A stretch of 39,876 nt of DNA from Gammaproteobacteria bacterium (GCA_021151625.1 JAGKWY010000021.1:1-39876); one strand, 5' to 3'; counted from the first letter of the stretch, positions 18,396 to 27,682 are shown. Made by a program: numbers and translations. The notes: generated by a model from the sequence alone, not told the origin.

Positions 18396-18423
18396 GATAT
18401 ATTCATCGATATCTGGAAGTCAA
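18396..18423 (-). promoter_or_regulatory. Candidate promoter of dndBCDE
   Basis: Read on the minus strand, TTGACT (18423-18418) and TATATC (18401-18396) are 16 nt apart, a near-consensus sigma-70 promoter. The spacer contains ATATCGATGAA, reminiscent of the TTCGATGT octamers in the leader of the restriction operon, so one regulator could act on both. That link is speculative. Confidence 0.5.
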
Positions 18424-18523
18424 TTTTTAACATACAGAATTACTATGCTTGTCATAATTTGTGCAAATTTGCGCCTAACTTGTCAAAAATTAACGTCCAA
18501 ATCGTTACAATTGGGACATGCTT

Positions 18524-18700
18524 ATGAAAAGAGATAAAGATCAAAAAACTGATGTAGGCGTTAAACTTCGATGGCTTTCTAGCAAGGAGACCATGCGAGC
18601 ATTAAAGATATCTGGCTGCGACTTAATGCATAAACGAGAACGAGGCGAACTTAAATATCGCAAACAAGGAAATGCTTATTACTACCTAATAGAAGAATGA
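18524..18700 (+). CDS. Mini helix-turn-helix protein (HTH_17/excisionase-like)
   Basis: This protein of about 58 residues consists almost only of a winged or MerR-like HTH: LSSKETMRALKISGCDLMHKR then a basic wing GELKYRKQGNAYYY. Such domains occur in AlpA/excisionase regulators. I prefer ATG 18524 over 18518 because GGGA sits 7 nt upstream. It diverges from dndB across a 167-nt region and precedes the phosphorothioation-associated methyltransferase by 44 nt. It is a plausible local regulator of the dndB/methyltransferase region; its target is unknown. Confidence 0.7.
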   Translation: MKRDKDQKTDVGVKLRWLSSKETMRALKISGCDLMHKRERGELKYRKQGNAYYYLIEE

Positions 18701-18744
18701 GCTTTTATTTTCATACCCTGTGAATTTTTGGAGGTTTCGCTAAG

Positions 18745-20625
18745 GTGGATTACAAAGAATTTTCGACTCTTGTAAAAGCTGTCACTTTCGGCAAGCAACT
18801 TCCAGACGCCGTGTACATTCATGAAAGCGCTCTTCATACAATTCCTGAAAAACTTTTGCATTTAGTTTCAAAAGTTGCAATCGCGCTAAAAATTCAAAGA
18901 AACCAATGGAATTTATTAAAGCTATATAAACGAGATTTTAAGATATCTCTATTGTTCTACCCGAATTTTGATACTGAAAGTTATCCAGTTTTACATACGA
19001 GCTTTACCATCGACCTTCAGAGACTGTCGATGCGAAGAGCTGAGTATGGCCAAACGGATAACCCACCAATCCTTCATAGAAAAGAAACCTTCGTCACTTC
19101 AGATTATCCACAGGCTGAGCTTTTTAAAAAAATCACTAAAGAAGCCGAGGATATCGGACTATTTGAGAACGTTCGAACTATTGGCTTTAAGAAAAACTGG
19201 GAAAAATTAATAGCCTCAAAAGGCTATTACCTTGACGAAGAGGGTCGTTTGCTACGACGACCTCAAGAGACACAAATATCTACCAAAGGAACAACATTTT
19301 CCGAAAAAATCCAACGACATCTCACAGCGATAGATCGCAATAAACTTTCAAGTCCAATGCAAATTATAGCAAGGCATAATTATCTTAATGGCGAAATGTC
19401 TGTTTTAGATTACGGCTGCGGAAAGGGAGATGACGTAAGAGAGTTGGAATCTCATGGTATTGATGTATCTGGATGGGATCCGGTGCACAATCCGGAGGGT
19501 ATTTTAATAGAAAGTGATATTGTAAATTTAGGTTTTGTATTGAATGTTATTGAAGATAAAGAAGAGCGAAATGAAGTGCTTCGCCGCGCATGGACTTATA
19601 CCAACAAATTTCTTATTGCCTCTGTAATGATTGCGGGAGAATCTCATATAAGACAATTTAAGCCTTATCGCGATGGGGTAGTGACAAGCAGGAATACTTT
19701 TCAAAAATATTACACTCAATCAGAATTTCGTGGATACTTGGAATTGGTTCTTAACGAAAGCGCGATAGCCGTTGGGCAAGGAGTATTCATTATTTTTAAG
19801 GATAAGATTGAAGAGCAAAAATTTTTACTTGAAAGGCAATACGTAAAACGTGATTGGCGACAGCAAACCCAGAAAATACCTAAACTTAAGGTTCGCCAAA
19901 ATGAAGAACTTAAGCTTGATATGTATTCAGATCTATTAAATGATTTCTGGGCGAGAATTCTTGATCTGGGGCGAATTCCTACTAATGACGAGTATGAACA
20001 CTCATATCAATTAAAAAAAATATTTGGATCACATAAAAAGGCTTTCGAAACACTTACCTCCATTTATGACGCAACTATTTTTGAGGAAGCTAAAAAATCG
20101 CGAACTAATGATTTGTTAGTGTATTTTGCTCTCGGGCTTTTTGACAAACGAAAGACTTATAGCCACATGCCGGAAAGCTTGAAGCGCGATATCAAAGCTT
20201 TTTTTACCACCAATAAACTCGCCATTGAGGCAGCAACAGAGATACTTTTTAGCGTAGGTAGTTCAACGTTAATTGAAAAGAAAGCAAAAGACTCATATTT
20301 AGAAATGAAAACCGGCGAATTTGTTGGCGGCCATAGCTGGATACTTAATAAAGATTTAATACCTAAGCTCCCTCCCGAGCTGAGAATTTACATCGGGTGC
20401 GCAACACAACTGTATGGTGACCTTTCCGCCATTCAGTTAGTTAAGATCCATTTTACTTCAGGCAAAGTTAGTTTAATGTCGTATCGGGATTGGGACAAAG
20501 AGATACCTTACCTGATAGAACGAATAAAAATAAAATTGCGCGAACAAGACGTTGACTTTTTTGACTATGTTGATAGATATGAGCCGCCCCCACTCCTGAA
20601 TAAACATTTATTTATCTCCCCCTAA
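18745..20625 (+). CDS. DNA phosphorothioation-associated putative methyltransferase
   Basis: This 626-residue protein belongs to the family found beside dnd genes. SAM-binding motif I is clear at about residues 220-230 (VLDYGCGKGDD), followed by an acidic motif II (GWDPV). The preceding segment (YYLDEEGRLLRRPQE, HLTAIDRNKLSSPMQ) is also characteristic of the family. No obvious NPPY or DPPY catalytic motif stands out, so the substrate (DNA base or other) cannot be read from sequence. The GTG start is supported by GGAGG 10 nt upstream. It ends 100 nt from the convergent tniQ. It may protect or mark DNA jointly with sulfur modification; that role is inferred from context. Confidence 0.88.
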   Translation: MDYKEFSTLVKAVTFGKQLPDAVYIHESALHTIPEKLLHLVSKVAIALKIQRNQWNLLKLYKRDFKISLLFYPNFDTESYPVLHTSFTIDLQRLSMRRAEYGQTDNPPILHRKETFVTSDYPQAELFKKITKEAEDIGLFENVRTIGFKKNWEKLIASKGYYLDEEGRLLRRPQETQISTKGTTFSEKIQRHLTAIDRNKLSSPMQIIARHNYLNGEMSVLDYGCGKGDDVRELESHGIDVSGWDPVHNPEGILIESDIVNLGFVLNVIEDKEERNEVLRRAWTYTNKFLIASVMIAGESHIRQFKPYRDGVVTSRNTFQKYYTQSEFRGYLELVLNESAIAVGQGVFIIFKDKIEEQKFLLERQYVKRDWRQQTQKIPKLKVRQNEELKLDMYSDLLNDFWARILDLGRIPTNDEYEHSYQLKKIFGSHKKAFETLTSIYDATIFEEAKKSRTNDLLVYFALGLFDKRKTYSHMPESLKRDIKAFFTTNKLAIEAATEILFSVGSSTLIEKKAKDSYLEMKTGEFVGGHSWILNKDLIPKLPPELRIYIGCATQLYGDLSAIQLVKIHFTSGKVSLMSYRDWDKEIPYLIERIKIKLREQDVDFFDYVDRYEPPPLLNKHLFISP

Positions 20626-20725
20626 AACAGATATAACAAAGAAAAGAGTTACTCCAGTTTTGGGATTATCTATCCAGCCCTCAAAAAGAGTGGGTTATTG
20701 GGAATGCGCGATTCAAGCTTTTGAA

Positions 20726-22045
20726 TTATGCAATCATGTGCTTCCCCATGTCGGAGGCAGTAATTGCTTGATAGGCAGTTTGAATTGCTTTTTTTAAAAC
20801 CCACTTGGGCAACCCAGTCTCCTCTCTCAGTTGCTTATATGCATGCTTTCTAGACTTGGGCGCTCGATTCTCAGAGACATCGAGAAAATACTGCAGCGCT
20901 TGTGTTTGCGCCAAATAGACTTTTCTCAAATGATCCTGATCCAAATATGATTGATGCCGATCAACAATCAGCCTGACCTGAGCAGGAAACCTATACTCAA
21001 GATATCCAATAGATACTCCAAGCGCTTTTGCAGTAGCTTTTAACGATATGGGAGTATCGTCAGATTCGTTCAGCTCCTTCAATCTTTTTAGAAAAAATTT
21101 GTGATCTTTTACTACTCTGACAGATGCGTGCAAAAAGTTTTTTGGGAAAAATCGCGAATCATCAAATCCCAAGGATTGCGAGACTTTTGTAGCATTGCCA
21201 CACATAAGATCAAACAAAGAAATTCCTAATTGAAAACATAATTTCCGTGCATCATTCAGGCTTAAAGTCTTCTTTTCATTCACAACTGTCAGGAGTTTAT
21301 CTCTACTGAGAAGGCTATAAAAAGAATCTTCTCTATGTTGCTGCCAATACTGATCAAACAACTCATTCACAGAAATAATTACTCCGTCAGTGGGAAGCTG
21401 ACGTTCACCAAATTTCTGTATGTCTGCAATCAGCTGTATTATGTCCCACGCATCCTCAGAGCCACAATCCAGATGATAGAATCCTTTAAGCCTACGACTA
21501 AGTGGATTTAAACATTGTTGACATATTCCTAAATGGTTAAGCCGCTTATAACTAGTCTGAGTGCAACCACATTCAACGCATTTAGCCAGTAAACTAGTTC
21601 GATGTATCGGGCACTTTTGAACAGCTCTAAATTGCCATATCAATTTAAAGTAAGGCTCTTCCTCTAACACCTCCATTTCCGCCATACATTCTGGGCACCA
21701 TCTAAACCCGCCTAACAACTCGCACTTTGACATATTTAATTGGTTATTAATGAATGATGCACATGTCCCCATAAGCGATTGCCCGGTCAAATACTCAAGC
21801 CCACTAATTAGATAGCCAGCCAGCACATTGTTTCTTAAAATGTCCTCGTTTTTTATATAACTTGGCAAACACTGTACCTCCCCAGTGAAGTTGACGTCAT
21901 TCTTTATTTGCTGATCCACATATTTCAATAATTCACCAACATAAACACCGTGCCTATGAGCCAATCGATGAAGATAGGAAGGCAGAGACTCTATCTCTGC
22001 CGTTCCAATCCCTCTTACAGGAATAGGAAATAGTTTTTGGCCCAT
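20726..22045 (-). CDS. tniQ: TniQ-family transposon target-selection protein
   Basis: TniQ/TnsD proteins choose the insertion site by binding specific DNA and recruiting TnsC. This 439-residue protein has the N-terminal TniQ signature (ESLPSYLHRLA, residues 19-29) and a zinc-binding array: CPEC (117-120), CPIH (145-148), CVEC (156-159) and CQQC (175-178). The C-terminal half is helical and may hold the DNA-reading HTH. It is shorter than Tn7 TnsD and is the only TniQ in the element, with no tnsE or Cas partner, so it is probably the sole site selector. Its ATG follows the tnsC stop directly, with GGAGG just upstream. Confidence 0.93.
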   Translation of the reverse strand: MGQKLFPIPVRGIGTAEIESLPSYLHRLAHRHGVYVGELLKYVDQQIKNDVNFTGEVQCLPSYIKNEDILRNNVLAGYLISGLEYLTGQSLMGTCASFINNQLNMSKCELLGGFRWCPECMAEMEVLEEEPYFKLIWQFRAVQKCPIHRTSLLAKCVECGCTQTSYKRLNHLGICQQCLNPLSRRLKGFYHLDCGSEDAWDIIQLIADIQKFGERQLPTDGVIISVNELFDQYWQQHREDSFYSLLSRDKLLTVVNEKKTLSLNDARKLCFQLGISLFDLMCGNATKVSQSLGFDDSRFFPKNFLHASVRVVKDHKFFLKRLKELNESDDTPISLKATAKALGVSIGYLEYRFPAQVRLIVDRHQSYLDQDHLRKVYLAQTQALQYFLDVSENRAPKSRKHAYKQLREETGLPKWVLKKAIQTAYQAITASDMGKHMIA

Positions 22046-23107
22046 CTACTCGCCTCCAAGTCTATTTCCAGCAACCTCCCTCTTTGGTTTTTTCTGAAAT
22101 GGCTTTCCCTTCTTGATTGTTGGTCTACTATCAGATCTTGAATCTTCGCTTTCTCCAGCTCCAGATAAATCACTTTTTTTAGTTTGTAACATTTTCTCTC
22201 CAGTTAGAATCTCCTTTCGAATCACTGAAAGATCTAGATCTGATAATCTTGTTCTATATAAAAGCTTTTCATCGAATGGGGTATCACAGTGCAATGAAAT
22301 TGCATCAGCACGATTGAGCCACCCTTTCAAAAGCCCAATACATCCAAAGCTACCTTCATATAAAAGCTCTGCTACATCAGTTAAAGATTGTAGCGATGAA
22401 TTAAACGTAATCAACTCAGAATATTTCTTGAGAATCTGGCCGAATGCGACAATATCCTCCGCATTGACATGGTAGCGGGGAAAATGAATTTGATGCTTTC
22501 TTCCTAAAAGATGTGCTGCATTCGATAATATGTCTAAAATTGGATACGCCCCGATAAAAACAATAATTGTATTAGTATTTTCTGCCAAACATTTCCACGA
22601 CTCCATTACCGCCAATGGAGCTTGAGTATCTTTACTCACATACTTTATATGCTGCGCCTCATCAATAAAGATAATCTTTACTCCACGTGCGATTATTGCC
22701 TGCTCCAAAGCCTCACGAAGAGTGGACTCAGTTGTTCTGTCGAACTTCTGAATTGCTAAATAATTCTGTAAATCAAGACCATTAACAGAATACAAAGGGT
22801 GTTTAACGCTTTTAAGCATCCTTTGAATCATAGCTTTTGTTGAAAAAGCACCATGATTACCTGAGTTTGAAGCCGTAACCCTAATAGAATTCAACTTCCC
22901 TGTTCTATCAAAATCATCTTCACCAAAGAGCATGCTGTTTACACGATTAATCAATGTTGACTTTCCAACCCTTGAGGGACCGGTCAAGCAAACAACCTCA
23001 CCCGGTGATGCACACGATATAATTGCAAATATTTCAGAGATAGCTCTCTGCCAATTTCTGTGGACTATAGGCATGTTAAATTTTGATCCATTAATTATTC
23101 CAGACAT
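22046..23107 (-). CDS. tnsC: Transposition AAA+ ATPase TnsC/TniB
   Basis: TnsC links the target complex to the transposase and enforces target immunity. The 353-residue protein has a Walker A motif (GPSRVGKS, residues 43-50) and a Walker B (IIFIDEAQH, Asp149-Glu150) in an AAA+ fold. The last 50 residues or so are basic and low-complexity, possibly a contact tail. It overlaps the end of tnsAB by 17 nt and abuts tniQ. GGGAG 7 nt before the ATG supports the start. Its length is shorter than Tn7 TnsC and near the TniB class. Confidence 0.95.
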   Translation of the reverse strand: MSGIINGSKFNMPIVHRNWQRAISEIFAIISCASPGEVVCLTGPSRVGKSTLINRVNSMLFGEDDFDRTGKLNSIRVTASNSGNHGAFSTKAMIQRMLKSVKHPLYSVNGLDLQNYLAIQKFDRTTESTLREALEQAIIARGVKIIFIDEAQHIKYVSKDTQAPLAVMESWKCLAENTNTIIVFIGAYPILDILSNAAHLLGRKHQIHFPRYHVNAEDIVAFGQILKKYSELITFNSSLQSLTDVAELLYEGSFGCIGLLKGWLNRADAISLHCDTPFDEKLLYRTRLSDLDLSVIRKEILTGEKMLQTKKSDLSGAGESEDSRSDSRPTIKKGKPFQKKPKREVAGNRLGGE

Positions 23108-25508
23108 TTTTTATCTCCCAATTTTCGGTATTCAATGGAGTAATTTCCGCGTTTTTTAGCATTGAAAATATGCACTTTTCATCTTCATTTTCCTGCTCAT
23201 CGAGAAACTCAAATTCCATAATTTGACTAACACCGGTTGCATTTGAGTCGGCATACAATTTTTTAATTATCCTAACGGCATCCTCATCGGCAGCTCGCTT
23301 TATTTTCTGGCGCTCACTGAATGCATCAATAGTAATCAAGCCTTCAACCAATTGTGATATTCCATCCAACGCAGAATATCTATTGATTTTTGAGCTATAA
23401 CAGGGAACCCATTTACCATCTAATAAAGCGTATATAACATGAGGGTTCTCAGGATCCGTTCTAACCTCTACCGAACTTTTCTTTCCTCGCACCTCTTTGA
23501 TATCAGGACTCCAATACCATAGTGGGCCGATATGTATTCCTCTTTGAAAATCAATTTTATAAGTATTTGCGTCTACGGCTGTAGCTAACAGGTATTCGTT
23601 ACTAAGTTTTTGTGAAACTGCCACGAATGGATATTCCCGCATATTTTTTTGCAGCCGAACTTTAGGAGATTCAATTTCAATTCCCCTTGGGTTTGCATCC
23701 CTCCAGGCAATAAATGCTTCGAATTCTCGATAGAAATCATAAACTGTAAGAACAGCTCGTTTTTTTGGAGAGCTCTTTCCATCGACACCTCGGGACTCTT
23801 TGAAATCAGCCAGATTACCGGGACGCTGGCTAAGCCACTGTTTCTTGAACTCTCCAAACAAACTCTCCACCTCTGCACCATAACGAGAGTGTGCAGATGG
23901 ACGGAGCACCAGTTCTATCTTGGAATGCGCCAAAAGAGCTGAAAAATATACTGAGCGAAATTCGGCTCCCCTATCTATAATAATTTCTTTAGGTAAAAGC
24001 CCATGTCGCCGAGCACAATCACGCATTACTTTTGCGCATGAGAGCTTTGATGGCGATAGAAATGAAATACTAAATGCGAGAACGCAGTTTGTTGCCAAAT
24101 CAACCATAGCGGTCACCCAAGGCCTGAGCACATGTGCTTCCCCGCCTGAATCAAAAAATACGAGATATACATCTGCCAAATAGTGATCTATTGCAGCACT
24201 TTGCCAGGCAAGCTCTGCTTTAAGCTGTCTATCAATAGCATCCGATGGAGATGCTACCGCGTTAGCAGCACGTTTTCCGCCTCGCTTCATTGCGATGATT
24301 TCTGGTGGAATTGATCGCAATCGCCGAATGAATGTTGTTTTCGCTACAGGAGGGTACATAGGGTGAACATCTTGAGCACCCACTCGATATCTTATATAGC
24401 TTCGATAATCACTAAGCCCTTGAGACTCTGCATGCTCTCCTAAAAGATATTCGATCAGGAACGTCTCTACGACGGTATTAATTTTACATTTTCTATTACC
24501 AGCCAAGAACCACTTGGGGATAAGTGCTTGAAATTCACTAAGTCCGTCCTCTGAACCTTTGCTAATTAAATTTTTCCATCGCCGCGTCGAACGATTTCGC
24601 TCATTAGCTTCTAGCTTTTGCAATCGATCCAGTGCTTCTTGCGCATATTTGGACGAAGGCATCGCCCCTACACTAATTGGCGATAGCTTTCCCTCTTGAT
24701 AAATTTTTGGGCCTTTGAACTCATCAACGAATTTCAACAAACGTTTATCTCTTACAACGTAGCAGCCCCTAGGAACTGAAAGTAAGCAGCTCTCCCAATC
24801 AAAAAAAAGTTTCTCTTGATCTAACTCTTGTATCAGAGCTGAGTAGTTTTCCAGCTGTAATCTTTCTTTGAGATCATAAAGAGACCAAGAGAAAGACTCA
24901 TTAAAAGCTGCGTCTAATTTTAATCGGTCTATAAATGAATCGTTCTTATATTGCCTAGTGCGAAGAGCCATCTCTTGATTGAATACTGAAAATTTATTTT
25001 TGTTAGAAGATACCCACACTTCGAATTTTATTCCGATACCCTCAAAATATTTTTTTGCAGGCAGATAAATCACCGTACCATCGTCATTCCTTACCCAGTT
25101 CTTTGGTTGAGCAGAAATCAGGTTTGCAACAGATTTTTCATTTTTTACTTCAATGACACATGGACCATCCTTACGCAAAACTAGAAAATCTGGTGTGTAC
25201 CAGTCTTTTCTCTCGCTATTTTTTTTGGTGTATTTAATTATCGGAACTGGCTCAGGCTGATCCCATATCTCAAATACATTTTCATTTCTTTCTGCTAGTA
25301 CGATGAATGCACGTTCAGCGGTCCGGCTTTCCGTCGAAATCGTTCTTTGCATTTTTTCTGAGTAAAACCATGAACAACTGTTAGTTCTGGCATGAACGCC
25401 CACCATCCTGGAAGCTTCCTGTTGTCGAGTTGTGAGAATGTAATCTCTACCATCGACTGAGAGCTGATGCCGATCAAAATGTTGATAAAGCTGGATTTCT
25501 GTAAACAT
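23091..25508 (-). CDS. tnsAB: Fused TnsA-TnsB transposase
   Basis: The two subunits of a Tn7 transposase are here one 805-residue chain. The N-terminal part is a TnsA-type restriction-like endonuclease that cuts the 5' ends: Glu65 (RTAE), Asp107 (YTPD) and Glu120-Val-Lys122 fit the E-D-(E/Q)xK active site. The C-terminal part is a DDE transposase that cuts and joins 3' ends: Asp441, Asp512 (IIIDRGAEF) and Glu548 (GAEVES), the last pair separated by 35 residues. With both cuts the element should move by cut-and-paste. AGGGG precedes the ATG. It lies 200 nt downstream of a HTH gene in the same direction and overlaps tnsC. Confidence 0.95.
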   Translation of the reverse strand: MFTEIQLYQHFDRHQLSVDGRDYILTTRQQEASRMVGVHARTNSCSWFYSEKMQRTISTESRTAERAFIVLAERNENVFEIWDQPEPVPIIKYTKKNSERKDWYTPDFLVLRKDGPCVIEVKNEKSVANLISAQPKNWVRNDDGTVIYLPAKKYFEGIGIKFEVWVSSNKNKFSVFNQEMALRTRQYKNDSFIDRLKLDAAFNESFSWSLYDLKERLQLENYSALIQELDQEKLFFDWESCLLSVPRGCYVVRDKRLLKFVDEFKGPKIYQEGKLSPISVGAMPSSKYAQEALDRLQKLEANERNRSTRRWKNLISKGSEDGLSEFQALIPKWFLAGNRKCKINTVVETFLIEYLLGEHAESQGLSDYRSYIRYRVGAQDVHPMYPPVAKTTFIRRLRSIPPEIIAMKRGGKRAANAVASPSDAIDRQLKAELAWQSAAIDHYLADVYLVFFDSGGEAHVLRPWVTAMVDLATNCVLAFSISFLSPSKLSCAKVMRDCARRHGLLPKEIIIDRGAEFRSVYFSALLAHSKIELVLRPSAHSRYGAEVESLFGEFKKQWLSQRPGNLADFKESRGVDGKSSPKKRAVLTVYDFYREFEAFIAWRDANPRGIEIESPKVRLQKNMREYPFVAVSQKLSNEYLLATAVDANTYKIDFQRGIHIGPLWYWSPDIKEVRGKKSSVEVRTDPENPHVIYALLDGKWVPCYSSKINRYSALDGISQLVEGLITIDAFSERQKIKRAADEDAVRIIKKLYADSNATGVSQIMEFEFLDEQENEDEKCIFSMLKNAEITPLNTENWEIKNVWNN

Positions 25509-25709
25509 AGTGCACCCCTAGCGTCTTCGGCCTCTTCATGCGGACAGGCACAAAGGAGCCTCGAAACTGAATTCGTGATTTGGAAGGGCTTGACTATCGG
25601 AAATAAGGGAAGGATACTGTAGGCACCACACCGAAGTAATTTTTCCCAAAGAGCCGGAGACAAGCGATTGTTTCTGGCTTTTTTGGTTTTATGTCATATC
25701 AAATCTCCT

Positions 25710-26027
25710 TCATTTGAGACAGGCTGGGACTGATTGGGACAAACCCATTTTTTCAATGCATGCCGCTACCTCATCCGCTCGAGCCAAATAACCTGATCGC
25801 CCATTAAATCGATAAAGACTAATTGGAAGTGTTTTACGCGCATGAGCCTTTCGAACAGCTGCCACAGTTCTATACCTGAGAACCTCAGCCACCTCCTCAA
25901 TTGTTAGAAGTTGCCCGTATTTTTCTCGCAAATATGTCAGCGTATCTAAAGAAGCTGGCTTCATTCTGTATAACACTCTGAATTCTTGTCTCAAAAGGTC
26001 TCTGCGCGTCTCAAATTTAACACTCAC
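25710..26027 (-). CDS. Small HTH protein upstream of the tns operon
   Basis: This 105-residue protein has a central helix-turn-helix of HTH_17/excisionase type (LLTIEEVAEVLRYRTVAAVRKAHA) and a short basic wing with aromatic residues (ISLYRFNGRSGYLAR). The likely start is a GTG at 26027; no good ribosome site is visible. It is transcribed with tnsAB, tnsC and tniQ after a 200-nt gap and diverges from an XRE-like gene, so control of transposition genes is the natural guess. I cannot assign a specific family name. Confidence 0.7.
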   Translation of the reverse strand: MSVKFETRRDLLRQEFRVLYRMKPASLDTLTYLREKYGQLLTIEEVAEVLRYRTVAAVRKAHARKTLPISLYRFNGRSGYLARADEVAACIEKMGLSQSVPACLK

Positions 26028-26060
26028 ATTGATGCAAATCTCGGTAGTATTTATTCAGTT

Positions 26061-26079
26061 ATTTGTCGCTAAATTTGTC
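26061..26079. promoter_or_regulatory. Direct repeat in the divergent regulator promoter
   Basis: ATTTGTC occurs twice with a 5-nt gap (26061-26067 and 26073-26079), giving a 12-nt period. It lies in the 62-nt gap between two divergent HTH-protein genes, where an operator would be expected. Promoter boxes are not clear. Confidence 0.35.
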
Positions 26080-26089
26080 CGGAATGCAC

Positions 26090-26899
26090 ATGAAATACGC
26101 AATTAGAGAACGTCTGCACCAGTTGATGGACAAAAGAACGCCATCAAAAGATGAGGCGGACATCCTTAGAACACTGATTTGGCTAGAAAATATTCTTCAA
26201 AGTCATGGAGTTGGAAGAAAGGAGCTTTCTCGTTTAATTGACATGAAGGGAGGAGAGTCCACAAGAACCGTATCGCGGTGGTTTCAAGGAACACACGCCG
26301 TTAAGCAAAAACAAGTGGCTGAAATAGCAAAAATCTTTGAAGGAAGCGAACTCATCTACAAACTCCCTGTTTTCAGACTACTGATGAATAAACCAATCCG
26401 CAAAACTGAACTTACGAAGATTGTAGCCCCCTACATATCTAAGATTGCGGGACTGCAGTGCTGGGTATTCCCTGACCCTAGCCACCCTGAAAACAAAGAT
26501 CTTCCATTCCCGCCTTGCTTCATAAATGACACTGAAACCCTCATTGAGAGAGGAGACCTATACGGGTTTACAGCTATTATCTACCTAGTAAGACTGGCTG
26601 AAGCAGAGAAAAACGCACTCAACCATATGCAGTATATTCAATGCGCTTACCGCGCTTTGCCTGGATTGTGCCGCCACCCGTTATTTGCGAAATATTGGGA
26701 GGAAGCACTAAGCTGCCTGAAAAACATACATTATCGAGAGATGACGTCAATTCTTCTTGTGCGCCCAATTGATGCGATTATCGAAAAGCAAATTTTCTCA
26801 CCGGAACACATAACCCGACGATTGCTAAGGCCGAGAGACCAGGAGACTCATCGATTTACAGAACTGGAAACTCCGTATGAACTCGCTGACTTTCATTAA
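26090..26899 (+). CDS. XRE-like HTH protein with unknown C-terminal domain
   Basis: This 269-residue protein has an N-terminal helix-turn-helix of XRE/lambda-repressor character (RKELSRLIDMKGGESTRTVSRWFQGTHAVKQKQVAEIAKIF, about residues 40-83). The remaining 180 residues are helical with several Cys and His but no motif I recognise. ATG 26090 is preceded by GGA at 6 nt; a nearby ATG 26084 and an upstream TTG are alternatives. It diverges from the tns operon, so it may control transposition or entry functions. That role is inferred from position. Confidence 0.65.
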   Translation: MKYAIRERLHQLMDKRTPSKDEADILRTLIWLENILQSHGVGRKELSRLIDMKGGESTRTVSRWFQGTHAVKQKQVAEIAKIFEGSELIYKLPVFRLLMNKPIRKTELTKIVAPYISKIAGLQCWVFPDPSHPENKDLPFPPCFINDTETLIERGDLYGFTAIIYLVRLAEAEKNALNHMQYIQCAYRALPGLCRHPLFAKYWEEALSCLKNIHYREMTSILLVRPIDAIIEKQIFSPEHITRRLLRPRDQETHRFTELETPYELADFH

Positions 26900-26912
26900 G
26901 AAAGCATCAAAA

Positions 26913-27098
26913 ATGTGCTGTTTATCAGAACAATGTCCCGTCGACTTATTTAATGAAAAATCGGCAGTTTCACCAATAGTGGCATTGAAATTCTCAAATG
27001 TTCTAGGGCGAAGCCCCGTGAGCTGGCTGGCAATGCAACATAATTATGATTTGTGGAAAGCTAAGCAACAATCTGCCTGCAACCTTACAAATCCATAG
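26913..27098 (+). pseudogene. Remnant of a HigA-family antitoxin (C-terminal part)
   Basis: The frame contains LFNEKSAVSPIVALKFSNVLGRSPVSWLAMQHNYDLWKAK (in pieces), which matches the end of HigA/XRE antitoxins: the last part of the HTH, then the S-P-x-x-A-L-K, G-R-S-P-x-x-W-L-x-M-Q and Y-D-L-W motifs. The first half of the HTH domain is missing and no higB toxin frame precedes it; the preceding gene ends 13 nt before. It appears to be the leftover of a deleted toxin-antitoxin module. Confidence 0.7.
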
Positions 27099-27296
27099 AT
27101 TCTAATGGTCTGCTTTTGACTGTAATGTTATGTAATTGATCTGATTCAATATCCAATGTATCTAGACGACTCGGTTGCGCCCAAAGCGAATGAGGTTTAT
27201 GAGCACGGTGTATTGCTATAAAACGCGGAACAATACACAAATTACCTCTTTGCAATACTCATCTAACGTTGTCATAGATAGAAAGGAGAAAACAGG

Positions 27297-27668
27297 ATGT
27301 CTAATTATAAATGGAAGGCAAATCTTTGTTGTATTGCTACATACAAAACACTGGAAGGTGACAATAAGCTTGATCAATTCGAAGAAGAAGATCTTTCTTT
27401 TGAGGATGCGAAAGATAAAAAAATGGGAGAGTTACGCTACTACCCTAAGACTACAAATAATCCAGATGTAATAGAGCTCATATCTTATGAGGTGGCGCGA
27501 AAATATTTAAAATTAATTGTAAAAGAGTACTCTGTTACGAAAGAAAAATCCCAAATGAAATCTTCAGAGATAATTGTCTTATTGGCTTCTGTATTCAGAA
27601 ACAAAGAGGCAACTATAGGGGATCTGGCAGGGAAAACAGATGAATTAATAAAGTTTTCAGACGAATAA
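27297..27668 (+). CDS. Hypothetical protein, 123 residues
   Basis: I do not recognise this protein. It is soluble and charged, without a signal peptide or membrane segment. The start is well supported by AAGGAG 8 nt upstream of the ATG. It ends 14 nt before the next gene, which also has a strong ribosome site, so the two are probably co-transcribed. An overlapping frame from 27175 lacks such support and was set aside. Confidence 0.7.
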   Translation: MSNYKWKANLCCIATYKTLEGDNKLDQFEEEDLSFEDAKDKKMGELRYYPKTTNNPDVIELISYEVARKYLKLIVKEYSVTKEKSQMKSSEIIVLLASVFRNKEATIGDLAGKTDELIKFSDE

Positions 27669-27682
27669 AAGGAGTTATGATA

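Noticed and set aside
25509..25709. Right transposon end directly upstream of tnsAB
   Set aside because: No copy of the end repeats occurs here, while clear tips and repeats are found at 30900-30972.
27175..27471. Alternative 98-residue gene overlapping the 123-residue gene
   Set aside because: It is out of frame with the gene that has a strong ribosome site, has no start signal of its own and shows no recognisable domain.
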